This document shows positions 51,147 to 59,399 of a DNA stretch of 64,000 bases, piece by piece. The stretch covers positions 124,001 to 188,000 of the forward strand of contig UQVC01000001.1 in the NCBI GenBank assembly GCA_900544395.1. The letters are read 5' to 3'. The translations under genes were made by a program, and so were the position numbers. Numbering within the stretch: the first letter of the stretch is position 1; the number at the start of each line of letters is the position of its first letter. Source of the stretch: an uncultured Ruminococcus sp. (GTDB taxonomy: Bacteria > Bacillota > Clostridia > Lachnospirales > Lachnospiraceae). The notes under the pieces were generated by a model. The model did not search any database. It was not told where the DNA came from and saw nothing but the letters and a program-made list of their open reading frames with translations.

Positions 51147-51600
51147 CTTCTTCTCCCTGATTTTCTTCCAGACTGTTCAGTCCGATTTTGATAAGCGTCA
51201 GTAATCTCTCATATTGTCTGTTCAGATATAAATATCCGATCAGCGCCTCAAATCCCGTAGCTCTGCGGTAATCCGTAATGGACTGGTTTTTAGCCGGGGA
51301 TATGGACTTGGCATTTCGTCCTCTTTTATAAATACCATGCTCTTCTTCCGTCAGACATTCCTGCATGGCACGCATCATATAGGATTGAGCCGAAGCCTGT
51401 ACATATCTGCTGGTCTCTTTGTGCAGTTTCTGTACCTGTCTGTTTCCCTCGTTGATGACCATACTTTTGATGATCAGATCGTATACACAATCCCCGATGT
51501 AAGCCAGTACAAGCGGAGAATATGCAGATGCTTCCACTTCTTTTAACTCCAGCATCTCTTCCATCAGATCCTGAAATTCAAAATTTACGCTCTTTTCCAT
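51133..51600 (-). CDS. mrnC: Mini-ribonuclease 3
   Basis: 155 residues. An RNase III catalytic domain without a dsRNA-binding domain: [19 protein letters not shown] (signature with Asp) and [15 protein letters not shown] (second acidic helix region). It matures 23S rRNA ends. It overlaps cysS by 16 bases and rlmB by 14. Confidence 0.95.
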   Translation of the reverse strand: MEKSVNFEFQDLMEEMLELKEVEASAYSPLVLAYIGDCVYDLIIKSMVINEGNRQVQKLHKETSRYVQASAQSYMMRAMQECLTEEEHGIYKRGRNAKSISPAKNQSITDYRRATGFEALIGYLYLNRQYERLLTLIKIGLNSLEENQGEEDAGK

Positions 51601-52991
51601 TTTACCCCTTCTCTTGTATCTTCCAGAATAATTCCTTTTGCAAGCAGTTCATCACGAATTTCATCTGCTCTTGCAAAATTCCGTTCTTTTCTTGCTGCCT
51701 GACGCTCTGCGATCAAAGCCTCAATATCATCCGCCAGCATTTCCTGCTCTTTTTCCACAATGATCCCAAGTACATTGGTCAAGGTAACCAGACGTTCCAG
51801 CAGGCTTTCCAGATATGCTCTGGAGCTGTCACCATCCGTGCTGGTGTTGATAAACTTCACCAGATCAAAGACAGCCGCAATGGCATCTGCTGTATTGAAG
51901 TCGTCATCCATAGCTTTTTCAAATTTTTCTGTAAATTCCCGGCTTTTTGTGATCTTTGTCTGCTCCTCTTCTGTCATGACATCTGACTTTGCCCCATCCA
52001 GAAGGAATTTCAGATGCTCTGCTGCCGTCACGATACGATCCAGACCATTTTTTGCCGCTTCCATCAGTTCTGCACTGAAATTCAAAGGGCTTCGATAGTG
52101 AGCACTCAGCATAAAGAAACGCAGTACCTGCAGATCGTATTTTTCTCCAATCTCCCGCACGGTAAAGAAGTTGCCGAGAGACTTGGACATCTTACGGTTG
52201 TCAATGTTCAGAAATCCGTTGTGCAGCCAGTATTTAGAAAATTCTTTTCCGTTGGCAGCTTCACTCTGTGCAATCTCATTTTCATGATGCGGGAAGATCA
52301 AATCCTCTCCGCCGGCATGGATATCAATCTGTTCGCCCAGATATTTTTTAGACATTTCCGAGCACTCAATATGCCATCCCGGACGTCCTTCACTCCATGG
52401 CGACTCCCATGCAGGCTCTCCTTCTTTCTTTGGTTTCCAGAGTACAAAGTCCAGAGAATCTTCTTTTTCATCTTCTCCTGTCACAAGGAGAGAACGTCCG
52501 CCGGACTGCAGGTCATCCAGATTTTTATGGGAAAGTTTTCCGTATCCTTCAAATTTTCTGGTGCGGTAATACACCGTTCCATTTTTTTCATAGGCATACC
52601 CTTTGTCAATCAGAGTCTGGATCATGTCGATCATCCCGCCGATTTCTTCTGTCGCCAGCGGATTTTTCGTCGCTGGTTTGACATTCATGCCTTCCATATC
52701 TTTTTTGCATTCTTCGATGTAACGTTTAGAGATTTCTTCTGCTGTCACACCTTCTTCATTGGCTTTTTTGATGATTTTGTCATCGACATCTGTGAAGTTG
52801 GACACAAAATTCACATCATAGCCTTTGTACTCAAAATATCTTCTGACTGTATCAAACACGATCATCGGTCTTGCATTTCCGATGTGGATGAAATTGTAAA
52901 CGGTCGGTCCGCAGACATACATCTTGACCTTTCCTTCCTCCAGCGGAACGAATTCTTCCTTTGTTTTTGACATGGTATTATATAACTTCAT
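51585..52991 (-). CDS. cysS: Cysteine-tRNA ligase
   Basis: 468 residues. [19 protein letters not shown] holds the first zinc Cys and the HIGH-like motif. [15 protein letters not shown] holds further zinc ligands, [10 protein letters not shown] the metal His, and KMSKSLGNF the KMSKS loop. It charges tRNA-Cys. It overlaps cysE by 14 bases, under the cysteine T-box. Confidence 0.97.
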   Translation of the reverse strand: MKLYNTMSKTKEEFVPLEEGKVKMYVCGPTVYNFIHIGNARPMIVFDTVRRYFEYKGYDVNFVSNFTDVDDKIIKKANEEGVTAEEISKRYIEECKKDMEGMNVKPATKNPLATEEIGGMIDMIQTLIDKGYAYEKNGTVYYRTRKFEGYGKLSHKNLDDLQSGGRSLLVTGEDEKEDSLDFVLWKPKKEGEPAWESPWSEGRPGWHIECSEMSKKYLGEQIDIHAGGEDLIFPHHENEIAQSEAANGKEFSKYWLHNGFLNIDNRKMSKSLGNFFTVREIGEKYDLQVLRFFMLSAHYRSPLNFSAELMEAAKNGLDRIVTAAEHLKFLLDGAKSDVMTEEEQTKITKSREFTEKFEKAMDDDFNTADAIAAVFDLVKFINTSTDGDSSRAYLESLLERLVTLTNVLGIIVEKEQEMLADDIEALIAERQAARKERNFARADEIRDELLAKGIILEDTREGVKWKRA

Positions 52992-53685
52992 CTTTTTTCT
53001 CCTCTCCTGATTGTTCTGTTTTGCATGGTTTCATACACCTCATGTTCTGCACCATCTCTGTCAGCTGACTGTGCAGCTCCCGGCTTTCTTTTTGAAGGCT
53101 GCGGATATCGGCAAGCATCGGATCCGGCAGATGCACCTGATCCATCTCACTTCGCGGTACTTTTTTATCATCCCGTTTTACGATCCGCCCGGGAACGCCC
53201 ACTACCGTACAGTTCGGAGGCACTTCCTCCAGTACGACCGAACCTGCCCCGATCTTTGAATTTTCCCCAATGGTAAACGAACCTAAGATTTTCGCGCCTG
53301 CGCTGACCATCACATTGTCTTCCAGCGTCGGATGCCGTTTACCCTGTTCTTTCCCCGTACCGCCAAGGGTCACCCCCTGATACAGAGTCACATTGTCTCC
53401 GATGATCGTCGTCTCACCGATGATCACCCCGCTTCCATGATCGATAAACAACCCTTTCCCGATCTGTGCCCCCGGATGGATCTCGATCCCGGTCTTTCTG
53501 GCTGCTCTCTGAGAGATCCATCTTGCCAGAAAATAATGCTTCTTTTCATATAATTTATGTGCCACCCGGTATCGAAGGATCACTTTAAAACTGGGATATA
53601 ACAATACTTCCATGTTTGATTTGATCGCCGGATCCCTCTCTTTGATGACCTGGATCTCTTCCCGGATATACGACAGCATTCCCAT
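52978..53685 (-). CDS. cysE: Serine O-acetyltransferase
   Basis: 235 residues. An N-terminal helical segment and a left-handed hexapeptide beta-helix ([43 protein letters not shown]), with the catalytic Asp-His pair in FIDHGSG. It makes O-acetylserine, the cysteine precursor. AGGAGGG lies six bases before the ATG at 53685. First gene of cysE-cysS-mrnC-rlmB-sigH. Confidence 0.95.
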   Translation of the reverse strand: MGMLSYIREEIQVIKERDPAIKSNMEVLLYPSFKVILRYRVAHKLYEKKHYFLARWISQRAARKTGIEIHPGAQIGKGLFIDHGSGVIIGETTIIGDNVTLYQGVTLGGTGKEQGKRHPTLEDNVMVSAGAKILGSFTIGENSKIGAGSVVLEEVPPNCTVVGVPGRIVKRDDKKVPRSEMDQVHLPDPMLADIRSLQKESRELHSQLTEMVQNMRCMKPCKTEQSGEEKKDEVI

Positions 53686-53724
53686 ATGCCACCCTCCTGA
53701 CTCTTACTTCAAATACTGAAAGGA

Positions 53725-53985
53725 ACAAAAAACTCCGTCTCTGTACTAGAGACGAAGTTTTTCCGCGGTTCCACTCTATTAAAAGAATCTGATTCTTTCA
53801 CTCCTTGCATGTAACGTATGCGATACGTACCCTGCTACTGATACTTCCTATTGGATGTTCACAGGATCGGCTCCCGAATGCACTTCTCCAGCTACTTTCC
53901 CGGGACTGCTTTCAGCCAATGACAATCCCTCTCTGTGAGCGTATGACCAGATACTCTTTCCGTTCCAAGCCTTTGCTTTATTTCT
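53725..53985 (-). promoter_or_regulatory. Cysteine T-box leader of the cysE operon
   Basis: The T-box AGAGTGGAACCGCGG lies near 53763-53777, followed by a terminator (53727-53762, AACT-CGTCTCT/AGAGACG-AGTT plus T). Stem I lies upstream with a likely specifier TGC at 53880-53882, followed by A. Cysteine starvation should switch on the whole operon including sigH. Confidence 0.9.
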
Positions 53986-53998
53986 CAATACAGATTAT

Positions 53999-54027
53999 AT
54001 CTTATGCAAATTTTTCTGTTTTGTCAA
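53999..54027 (-). promoter_or_regulatory. Promoter of the cysE T-box transcript
   Basis: TTGACA (54022-54027) and TAAGAT (53999-54004), 17-base spacer. Confidence 0.65.
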
Positions 54028-54033
54028 CTTCTT

Positions 54034-55161
54034 TCACACAATCTCATTGAAGAATACCGGAGCAAGAGGCTTAATCTTCTCAAACTGACGGATCAGTTCC
54101 TCACTGACCGAAACGCCCTCGTCTGCCCGGACCTCCTCCATACTTCGATACCCAAACAACACTTCTGTCAGGGAAGCGATGGAAAGGACTCCCTGAGAGT
54201 CTTCTGTCTCTGTCACCTGTATGCTTCCGTCTTCCCTGCTGCACAGACTCCAGATCCGGCTGTTTCCTGTCAAAATGGGATCAATCACAGCAAAAGAGCA
54301 GCATACTTCTTCTCCCTCTTTCACCCAGAGTGCTGACAACAGCGTTTCCAGATGCAAAATCCGGATCATGATCATCGGCTTTTTCTCTGCTGACCCGGCG
54401 TATGGCCTTAACGCTTCGGGACATGCCAGCACTTTTACAGGCCCATCACTCAGATTGGATAAGGATGCCAAAAATGCGCGTTCGTATCCGGGAAGTATCA
54501 GTGGTTCCAATACTTCACAGGTGCCCTCTTTTGCATAACAGTAAATTCCTGTCAGCTTTCCGTCTTGTTTCAGCATCCGGATTCCTCCGTTTTCACTTTG
54601 CTGCTCCAATACGCGAGTCTGATAATAATGCGGATCCCTTTTTACATACACCTGCATCTCTTTTCCCAGCAGTTCTCTGGCAAATTCTGCCAGTTCCTCC
54701 GCCTGAAACATGGTCGCATCAGTCTCTTCTGCTGATCCTGACACCGTTTTCGCCTCAAATACAGCCTGCAGCTGCTGATAGACATACCGAAAATCATAAG
54801 GAGTGTAAATTGCCTCTGCTGCCGGCATCAAAAATGTAAAAGGCTGCTTTTTTCCATACATCTCCTGCATGGTTCTGTGCAGAAGACGCCCCATATATCC
54901 CCTGCCCCGATATTCCTTTCTTGTGGCAACTGCGATGATATAATTGCAGGAAAACTCTCTGCCTGCCACTTGAACCGGATATGGATTCAACTGGAGCATG
55001 GACTGGATCTCCCCATCTTCTTCCACAACCCAGATCTCATTTTCTCTGGTCTTAATAAAATAGTAGTAATCTAAAAATGCTTTCGTATCTTCTGAAAATA
55101 CTTCTTCCCACAACGCTCTTGTCTTTGCGTGTTCTTTCTCTTCCAGTCTGCGAAGTTCCAT
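54034..55161 (-). CDS. Eis-like GNAT acetyltransferase
   Basis: 375 residues. A GNAT domain (YIIAVATRKEYRGRGYMGRLLHRTMQEMY, acetyl-CoA loop), a second GNAT-like half and a C-terminal SCP2-like part, the three-part layout of the Eis family that acetylates aminoglycosides or polyamines. The target here is unknown. It lies 14 bases after ispF on the same strand; both are probably co-transcribed. Confidence 0.82.
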   Translation of the reverse strand: MELRRLEEKEHAKTRALWEEVFSEDTKAFLDYYYFIKTRENEIWVVEEDGEIQSMLQLNPYPVQVAGREFSCNYIIAVATRKEYRGRGYMGRLLHRTMQEMYGKKQPFTFLMPAAEAIYTPYDFRYVYQQLQAVFEAKTVSGSAEETDATMFQAEELAEFARELLGKEMQVYVKRDPHYYQTRVLEQQSENGGIRMLKQDGKLTGIYCYAKEGTCEVLEPLILPGYERAFLASLSNLSDGPVKVLACPEALRPYAGSAEKKPMIMIRILHLETLLSALWVKEGEEVCCSFAVIDPILTGNSRIWSLCSREDGSIQVTETEDSQGVLSIASLTEVLFGYRSMEEVRADEGVSVSEELIRQFEKIKPLAPVFFNEIV

Positions 55162-55175
55162 GGTTTCTCTCCTGT

Positions 55176-55721
55176 CTACGCTCTTTTACATCCGCCGCAG
55201 CCTGCACACCCATCTTCCTGGTCTGTGACATCCACACTGCTGTAATTCAGCACTTTTTCCAGCATACAGACTGCCTGGGAAGAAATACCTTCTCCGTTTC
55301 CGGTGAATCCAAGTCCTTCCTCCGTGGTCGCCTTGACATTGATCTGATCCAGATCCACCTGCAGGGCTGCTGCGATATTTTCCCTCATGCGATCAATATA
55401 AGGACGCATTTTCGGCTTCTGTGCAATGATCGTTGCATCAATATTTTCAATCACAAACCGATGCTCTTCCAACAGTCCCGCAACATGCTCCAGCAGTTTG
55501 AGGCTGGAAATTCCTTTGTATGCAGGGTCCGTATCTGGAAAATGCTTCCCGATATCTCCAAGCGCAGCCGCTCCCAACAGCGCATCCATGATGGCATGGA
55601 GCAGAACATCCGCATCTGAATGTCCAAGCAGTCCCTTTTCATATGGAATCTCCACACCGCCAAGGATCAGCTTTCTTCCTTCCACTAATTTATGCACATC
55701 GTATCCCATTCCAATTCTCAT
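55176..55721 (-). CDS. ispF: 2-C-methyl-D-erythritol 2,4-cyclodiphosphate synthase with Cys-rich tail
   Basis: 181 residues; the family is usually near 158. It has [13 protein letters not shown] with the zinc Asp/His, [20 protein letters not shown], the FPDTDP loop and the C-terminal [17 protein letters not shown]. It closes CDP-ME-2-phosphate to MEcPP in the MEP isoprenoid pathway. The extra tail (about 160-181) contains CAGCGGC, four Cys counting the first, and looks like a metal or Fe-S binding add-on. Confidence 0.92.
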   Translation of the reverse strand: MRIGMGYDVHKLVEGRKLILGGVEIPYEKGLLGHSDADVLLHAIMDALLGAAALGDIGKHFPDTDPAYKGISSLKLLEHVAGLLEEHRFVIENIDATIIAQKPKMRPYIDRMRENIAAALQVDLDQINVKATTEEGLGFTGNGEGISSQAVCMLEKVLNYSSVDVTDQEDGCAGCGGCKRA

Positions 55722-55760
55722 CGCTTCTGCTCCCTTCTTGATTCTGGCTGACGTTTCCTT

Positions 55761-56129
55761 TTACTCAGCATTTGATGCTTCTTCCTCTTTTGACAAACTC
55801 TCTTCCTTTTGCTCTTCTTCTGTCACATCCTGCTTCAGCTGGATATCCGGAATGTCTCTGTGTGTTTCCTGCGGCTCTGCTTCCAGTTCATCCTGCTCTG
55901 CGATCTGAAGATCCTCCTCGGACGCATCTCCTTTTCCCATCTTCCAGACATTTCGGATGGCAGCGCCCGCATACGCTACTCCCACTCCAATAAACAGAAC
56001 CGCCGCACACATCATCAGCGCCAGATTTGTGGGCTGCTCCTTTGATACTTGTGAAATGATCTGGATCCCCAGAAATGCCAGATACATTCCTGCCACGATC
56101 CGTAATACCATCCATGATTTTTTGTTCAT
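55761..56129 (-). CDS. Small membrane protein with acidic tail
   Basis: 122 residues from ATG 56127-56129 (MNKKSWMV), behind AGGAGG. Two membrane helices (LRIVAGMYLAFLGIQIIS and LALMMCAAVLFIGVGVAYAGAA) are followed by a strongly acidic cytoplasmic or outer tail (EEDLQIAEQDELEAEPQE and on). The frame to 56174 has no ribosome site. Family not recognised. Confidence 0.65.
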   Translation of the reverse strand: MNKKSWMVLRIVAGMYLAFLGIQIISQVSKEQPTNLALMMCAAVLFIGVGVAYAGAAIRNVWKMGKGDASEEDLQIAEQDELEAEPQETHRDIPDIQLKQDVTEEEQKEESLSKEEEASNAE

Positions 56130-56186
56130 CTTCTGCCTCCTTGTAAGCCGGATTTTTCGGCTCTTCTTTCTCATTTTCTGATTGTA

Positions 56187-56220
56187 ACAAAAAAGAAGCC
56201 CTCATTCAAGGACTTCTTTT
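56187..56220 (-). terminator. Terminator of tRNA-Met copy 1
   Basis: AAGAAG-CCT pairs with AGG-CTTCTT, then T6 on the minus strand. Confidence 0.75.
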
Positions 56221-56224
56221 CCAA

Positions 56225-56298
56225 TAGCGGAAACTGGATTTGAACCAGCGACACCACGGGTATGAACCGTGTGCTCTAGCCAACTGAGCTATTCCGCC
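56225..56298 (-). tRNA. tRNA-Met (CAT), copy 1
   Basis: A 74-base cloverleaf: acceptor GGCGGAA/TTCCGCT (G1-U72), D-arm AGCTCAGTTGGCTAGAGC, anticodon loop TTCATAC (CAT), T-loop GGTTCAAATCC. It reads as an elongator Met tRNA. CAT could also be tRNA-Ile2 (lysidine), but the acceptor and loops fit Met. CCA not encoded. Confidence 0.9.
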
Positions 56299-56313
56299 AT
56301 ATTTCTAATGGTA

Positions 56314-56386
56314 TGGGGCCTACAGGGCTCGAACCTGTGACCCTCTGCTTGTAAGGCAGATGCTCTCCCAGCTGAGCTAAGACCCC
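56314..56386 (-). tRNA. tRNA-Val (TAC), copy 1
   Basis: 73 bases: acceptor GGGGTCT/AGGCCCC, stem TCTGC/GCAGA with loop CTTACAA (anticodon TAC). It is transcribed before tRNA-Met, 15 bases apart. CCA not encoded. Confidence 0.95.
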
Positions 56387-56423
56387 ATATCCGTCGGCTG
56401 CGTTTCCCGCAACCGACTTCGTT

Positions 56424-56452
56424 AGTATACTATCTGACTCAAAAAATGTCAA
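56424..56452 (-). promoter_or_regulatory. Promoter of tRNA-Val/Met copy 1
   Basis: TTGACA (56447-56452) and TATACT (56424-56429), 17-base spacer. Confidence 0.85.
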
Positions 56453-56505
56453 GCCTTTTTTCACATTTTTTGCAATTTTTCAAATTATTGCTACAAATGA
56501 TGCAT

Positions 56506-57738
56506 TTATAATGCCCAGTTTCCATTTACAAATACTGGAATTTCTTTGCCATCCGCTGTAATTCCTGTAATTTTCATATCACTTGTCCCAATCATAAAGT
56601 CCACGTGATTGATGGAATGATTTCCGCCGATCTGATGCAGCTCTTCCTCACTCATCTTTTCTCCTCCCTGAACTGTCGTCGGATAGCACTCTCCAAATGC
56701 CAGATGACAGGACGCATTCTCATCAAACAGTGTATTGTAGAATAAAATCCCCATCTCGGAAATCGGAGATGCATATGGAACCAGAGCTACTTCTCCAAGA
56801 CTTTTCGAGCCTTCATCCGTATCTAAAAGCTGTTTCAGGGCATCATATCCTTCTTTTGCCTCAAAATTGACCACTTTCCCTTCGCAGAATGTCAGACTAA
56901 AGTCTTTGATCAAATTCCCCCGATAACTGAGCGGACGGGAACTCACCACCTTACCTTCTGCTTTTCTGTAATCCGGCATCGTGAACACTTCTTCTGTCGG
57001 CATATTCGCAATAAAACGCACTCCTGCTCCAGATTCTTCAGAACCGCCTTCCCAGATATGATCTTTTACAAGCCCTACTCGAAAATCCGTGCCCGCTTCA
57101 TTTTCATAGTGCAATTCTGTAAACTGATATCGATTTAAGATCTCACACTTTTCAGACAATAATGCATCATGATCTTTCCATGCCTGCACTGCATCTCCAT
57201 CCTGGATCCGTACTGCACGGAAAATCGCTTCCCACAAACTTTCAACTGCTTCCTCCTGGGTCTTTTCCGGAAAGACCTGGCTAGCCCATTCTTTTCCCGG
57301 AACTGCTGCCACAACCCACTGCACCTGACTGGATACCATCCGTTTGTAATACGGCTCCATGGCTTTGTCGTTGGCTTTTGCAGCTGCCATCTGTTTCTCC
57401 CTGTCAACGCCTTTGAATGCGTTTGGGTTTTCGGCTGTAATGGCAATAAAAGCCGCGCCATTCTCTGCATAGCTGTTCATGGAATCTGCACGCCACTTTG
57501 GAACCTCCTCAAACACTTCCATAGGCGCATATTCGTATCGAAGACGCGCCACCTCATCGTCCCCCCAGTGTACGATCACCTCTTTGGCTCCTGCCTCATA
57601 TCCGGCTTTTACGATCATCCGGCCGAACTCCCAGCATTCTGCGGGACAACGCAGCACCAATTCCTGCCCTTTTTGCACCGCTGCTCCATTTTCTACGATC
57701 AGTCTTGCATATTCCTGCTGTTTTCCCTGAAAATTCAT
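56506..57738 (-). CDS. M29 family aminopeptidase
   Basis: 410 residues, normal for the AmpS/PepS/AmpT family. Metal-site segments are NMPTEEVFTMPD, LGEVALVPYASP, ENASCHLAFGECY and INHVDFMIGTSD. It removes N-terminal residues from peptides in the cytoplasm with two bound metal ions. It is upstream of the first tRNA pair and downstream of the antiporter, within the tRNA-bracketed segment. Confidence 0.93.
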   Translation of the reverse strand: MNFQGKQQEYARLIVENGAAVQKGQELVLRCPAECWEFGRMIVKAGYEAGAKEVIVHWGDDEVARLRYEYAPMEVFEEVPKWRADSMNSYAENGAAFIAITAENPNAFKGVDREKQMAAAKANDKAMEPYYKRMVSSQVQWVVAAVPGKEWASQVFPEKTQEEAVESLWEAIFRAVRIQDGDAVQAWKDHDALLSEKCEILNRYQFTELHYENEAGTDFRVGLVKDHIWEGGSEESGAGVRFIANMPTEEVFTMPDYRKAEGKVVSSRPLSYRGNLIKDFSLTFCEGKVVNFEAKEGYDALKQLLDTDEGSKSLGEVALVPYASPISEMGILFYNTLFDENASCHLAFGECYPTTVQGGEKMSEEELHQIGGNHSINHVDFMIGTSDMKITGITADGKEIPVFVNGNWAL

Positions 57739-57814
57739 CTCTATTTGACACGCTCCTTTTTGTAAGTATTCATTTTCTCTCCTAGTATAGCAGTTTTCCC
57801 GCTAAAAATATACC

Positions 57815-58990
57815 CTACCTGCTCAACAATTTCTGATACGTCAGTTCCATCAAAAAGGCGCCAAGAGGAGCGGTCACAAGAATCGCTGCCACTGCTGCTG
57901 TCAGAACCAGATCTCCACAGGAAAGCCCCATAGCCAACGGAATACCTCCGATTGCAGCCTGAACCGTTGCTTTCGGCATATATGCGATCACACAAAACAG
58001 CCGCTCTCTCCAGTTCAGCCCGGTTCCCCATAAACAGAAGCATACACCGATCATACGGAAGATCAATACGCCAAACAACAAAACAATCACCATGCCTCCC
58101 GCCGACAGTGCATATCGAAGATCCACCGTAGCTCCCACCAGCACAAACAAAAGAATCTCCGAAACCACCCACAGCTTGTTAAATTTTACAGATAAACGTC
58201 CGGCAACCACTCCCCGCTTTTTCTGCAATGCAATTCCCATTGTCATCACCGCAAGCAAAGATGCAAATGGGACTACTTCCCCAGCCTGATCTTCCAGTGT
58301 CACCAGCAGAAAAGAGACGCACAAAAAAATCATAACCTTGGAGGTATCCCGAATGTGAACTTTTTCAAAAAATACTGCCAGTCCGTATCCAACTGCCAGG
58401 CCTGCTGCAATTCCCAGCAGGATTGAAACCGGAATATTTGCAAAACTCTTCACCGATACATGTTCGCCCTGTGCAAGTCCGGTAAATGCAGTAAATAACA
58501 CAATTACAAACACATCATCCACAGAAGCTCCCGCAAGAATCATTTGCGGAATACTCTTTTGGGTCCCATAGCCTTCTTCCATCAGTCGAAGCATTTTGGG
58601 CACAATCACAGCCGGAGAAACCGCCCCTACGACAGCTCCCATCACAGCCGCATCCACGACAGACACACCCAACAATTTGGGCGCCAGAAAGACCATTCCC
58701 AGTATTTCAAAACAAGCCGGGACAAAACACATCAAAACCGCCGGGCGCCCTACTCTTTTTAAATCTTCCAGATCCAGAGATAGCCCCGCCCTTGTCAGAA
58801 TAATGATCAATGCAATCTTTCGAAGTTCTGCCGAAATTTCCAAAATGGAAGCGTCGATTAAATCCAGAGCATATGGCCCCAACACAATCCCCGTCATCAA
58901 CATTCCGATCAATCCCGGAAGATGAGCTTTCTTACAAATCCATCCCATCATCATGCCAAGCAACAACATCAAAGCAATACTAAGCAACAT
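57815..58990 (-). CDS. Cation:proton antiporter, CPA family
   Basis: 391 residues with about twelve membrane helices (LLSIALMLLLGMMMGWICKKA, AHLPGLIGMLMTGIVLGP, AGASVDDVFVIVLFTAFTGL). The ASVDD motif carries the paired Asp of Na+ or K+/H+ exchangers. No TrkA-type C-terminal domain. GAGGAG precedes the start. It precedes the aminopeptidase by 76 bases and the two are probably one unit. Confidence 0.9.
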   Translation of the reverse strand: MLLSIALMLLLGMMMGWICKKAHLPGLIGMLMTGIVLGPYALDLIDASILEISAELRKIALIIILTRAGLSLDLEDLKRVGRPAVLMCFVPACFEILGMVFLAPKLLGVSVVDAAVMGAVVGAVSPAVIVPKMLRLMEEGYGTQKSIPQMILAGASVDDVFVIVLFTAFTGLAQGEHVSVKSFANIPVSILLGIAAGLAVGYGLAVFFEKVHIRDTSKVMIFLCVSFLLVTLEDQAGEVVPFASLLAVMTMGIALQKKRGVVAGRLSVKFNKLWVVSEILLFVLVGATVDLRYALSAGGMVIVLLFGVLIFRMIGVCFCLWGTGLNWRERLFCVIAYMPKATVQAAIGGIPLAMGLSCGDLVLTAAVAAILVTAPLGAFLMELTYQKLLSR

Positions 58991-59029
58991 ATTTTCTTTC
59001 TCCTCCGTTTTTAAACCATAAAACCAGAC

Positions 59030-59060
59030 AAAACAAAAGAGATCTGAACTTCAGATCTCC
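59030..59060 (-). terminator. Terminator of tRNA-Met copy 2
   Basis: GAGATCTGAA (59039-59048) pairs with TTCAGATCTC (59050-59059), then TTTTGTTTTG on the minus strand. It differs in sequence from the terminator of copy 1. Confidence 0.8.
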
Positions 59061-59065
59061 CTTAG

Positions 59066-59139
59066 TAGCGGAAACTGGATTTGAACCAGCGACACCACGG
59101 GTATGAACCGTGTGCTCTAGCCAACTGAGCTATTCCGCC
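59066..59139 (-). tRNA. tRNA-Met (CAT), copy 2
   Basis: Identical to 56225-56298. Confidence 0.9.
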
Positions 59140-59154
59140 ATATTTCTAATGGTA

Positions 59155-59227
59155 TGGGGCCTACAGGGCTCGAACCTGTGACCCTCTGCTTGTAAGGCAG
59201 ATGCTCTCCCAGCTGAGCTAAGACCCC
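59155..59227 (-). tRNA. tRNA-Val (TAC), copy 2
   Basis: Identical to 56314-56386, including the 15-base spacer to the Met gene. Confidence 0.95.
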
Positions 59228-59270
59228 ATATTCTAAAGTTACTGTTTTCTCAACCGCAACTTGCTTGATT

Positions 59271-59299
59271 AGTATACTATTGATTTTTCAGAATGTCAA
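59271..59299 (-). promoter_or_regulatory. Promoter of tRNA-Val/Met copy 2
   Basis: TTGACA (59294-59299) and TATACT (59271-59276), 17-base spacer. The same hexamers as copy 1, but the sequence between and beyond them differs. Confidence 0.85.
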
Positions 59300-59336
59300 T
59301 ACTATTTTTCACTTTTTTGACATTTTTCTCAATTAC

Positions 59337-59388
59337 GAAGAAACTGCTGCGCAGGCAGTGATGATCCCTCCACCTTTGCAGCAGTCTC
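59337..59388 (-). terminator. Terminator of purL
   Basis: AGACTGCTGC pairs with GCAGCAGTTTCT across a 25-base loop on the minus strand, 12 bases after the stop. Confidence 0.6.
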
Positions 59389-59399
59389 TTTCCCATTTT

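Larger units (their letters stand above)
56225..56390. repeat. Direct repeat, tRNA-Val/Met cassette, copy 1
   Basis: 166 bases identical to 59066-59231 (offset 2841). Identity stops sharply at both ends. Confidence 0.95.
59066..59231. repeat. Direct repeat, tRNA-Val/Met cassette, copy 2
   Basis: The second copy of the 166-base repeat at 56225-56390. Confidence 0.95.
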
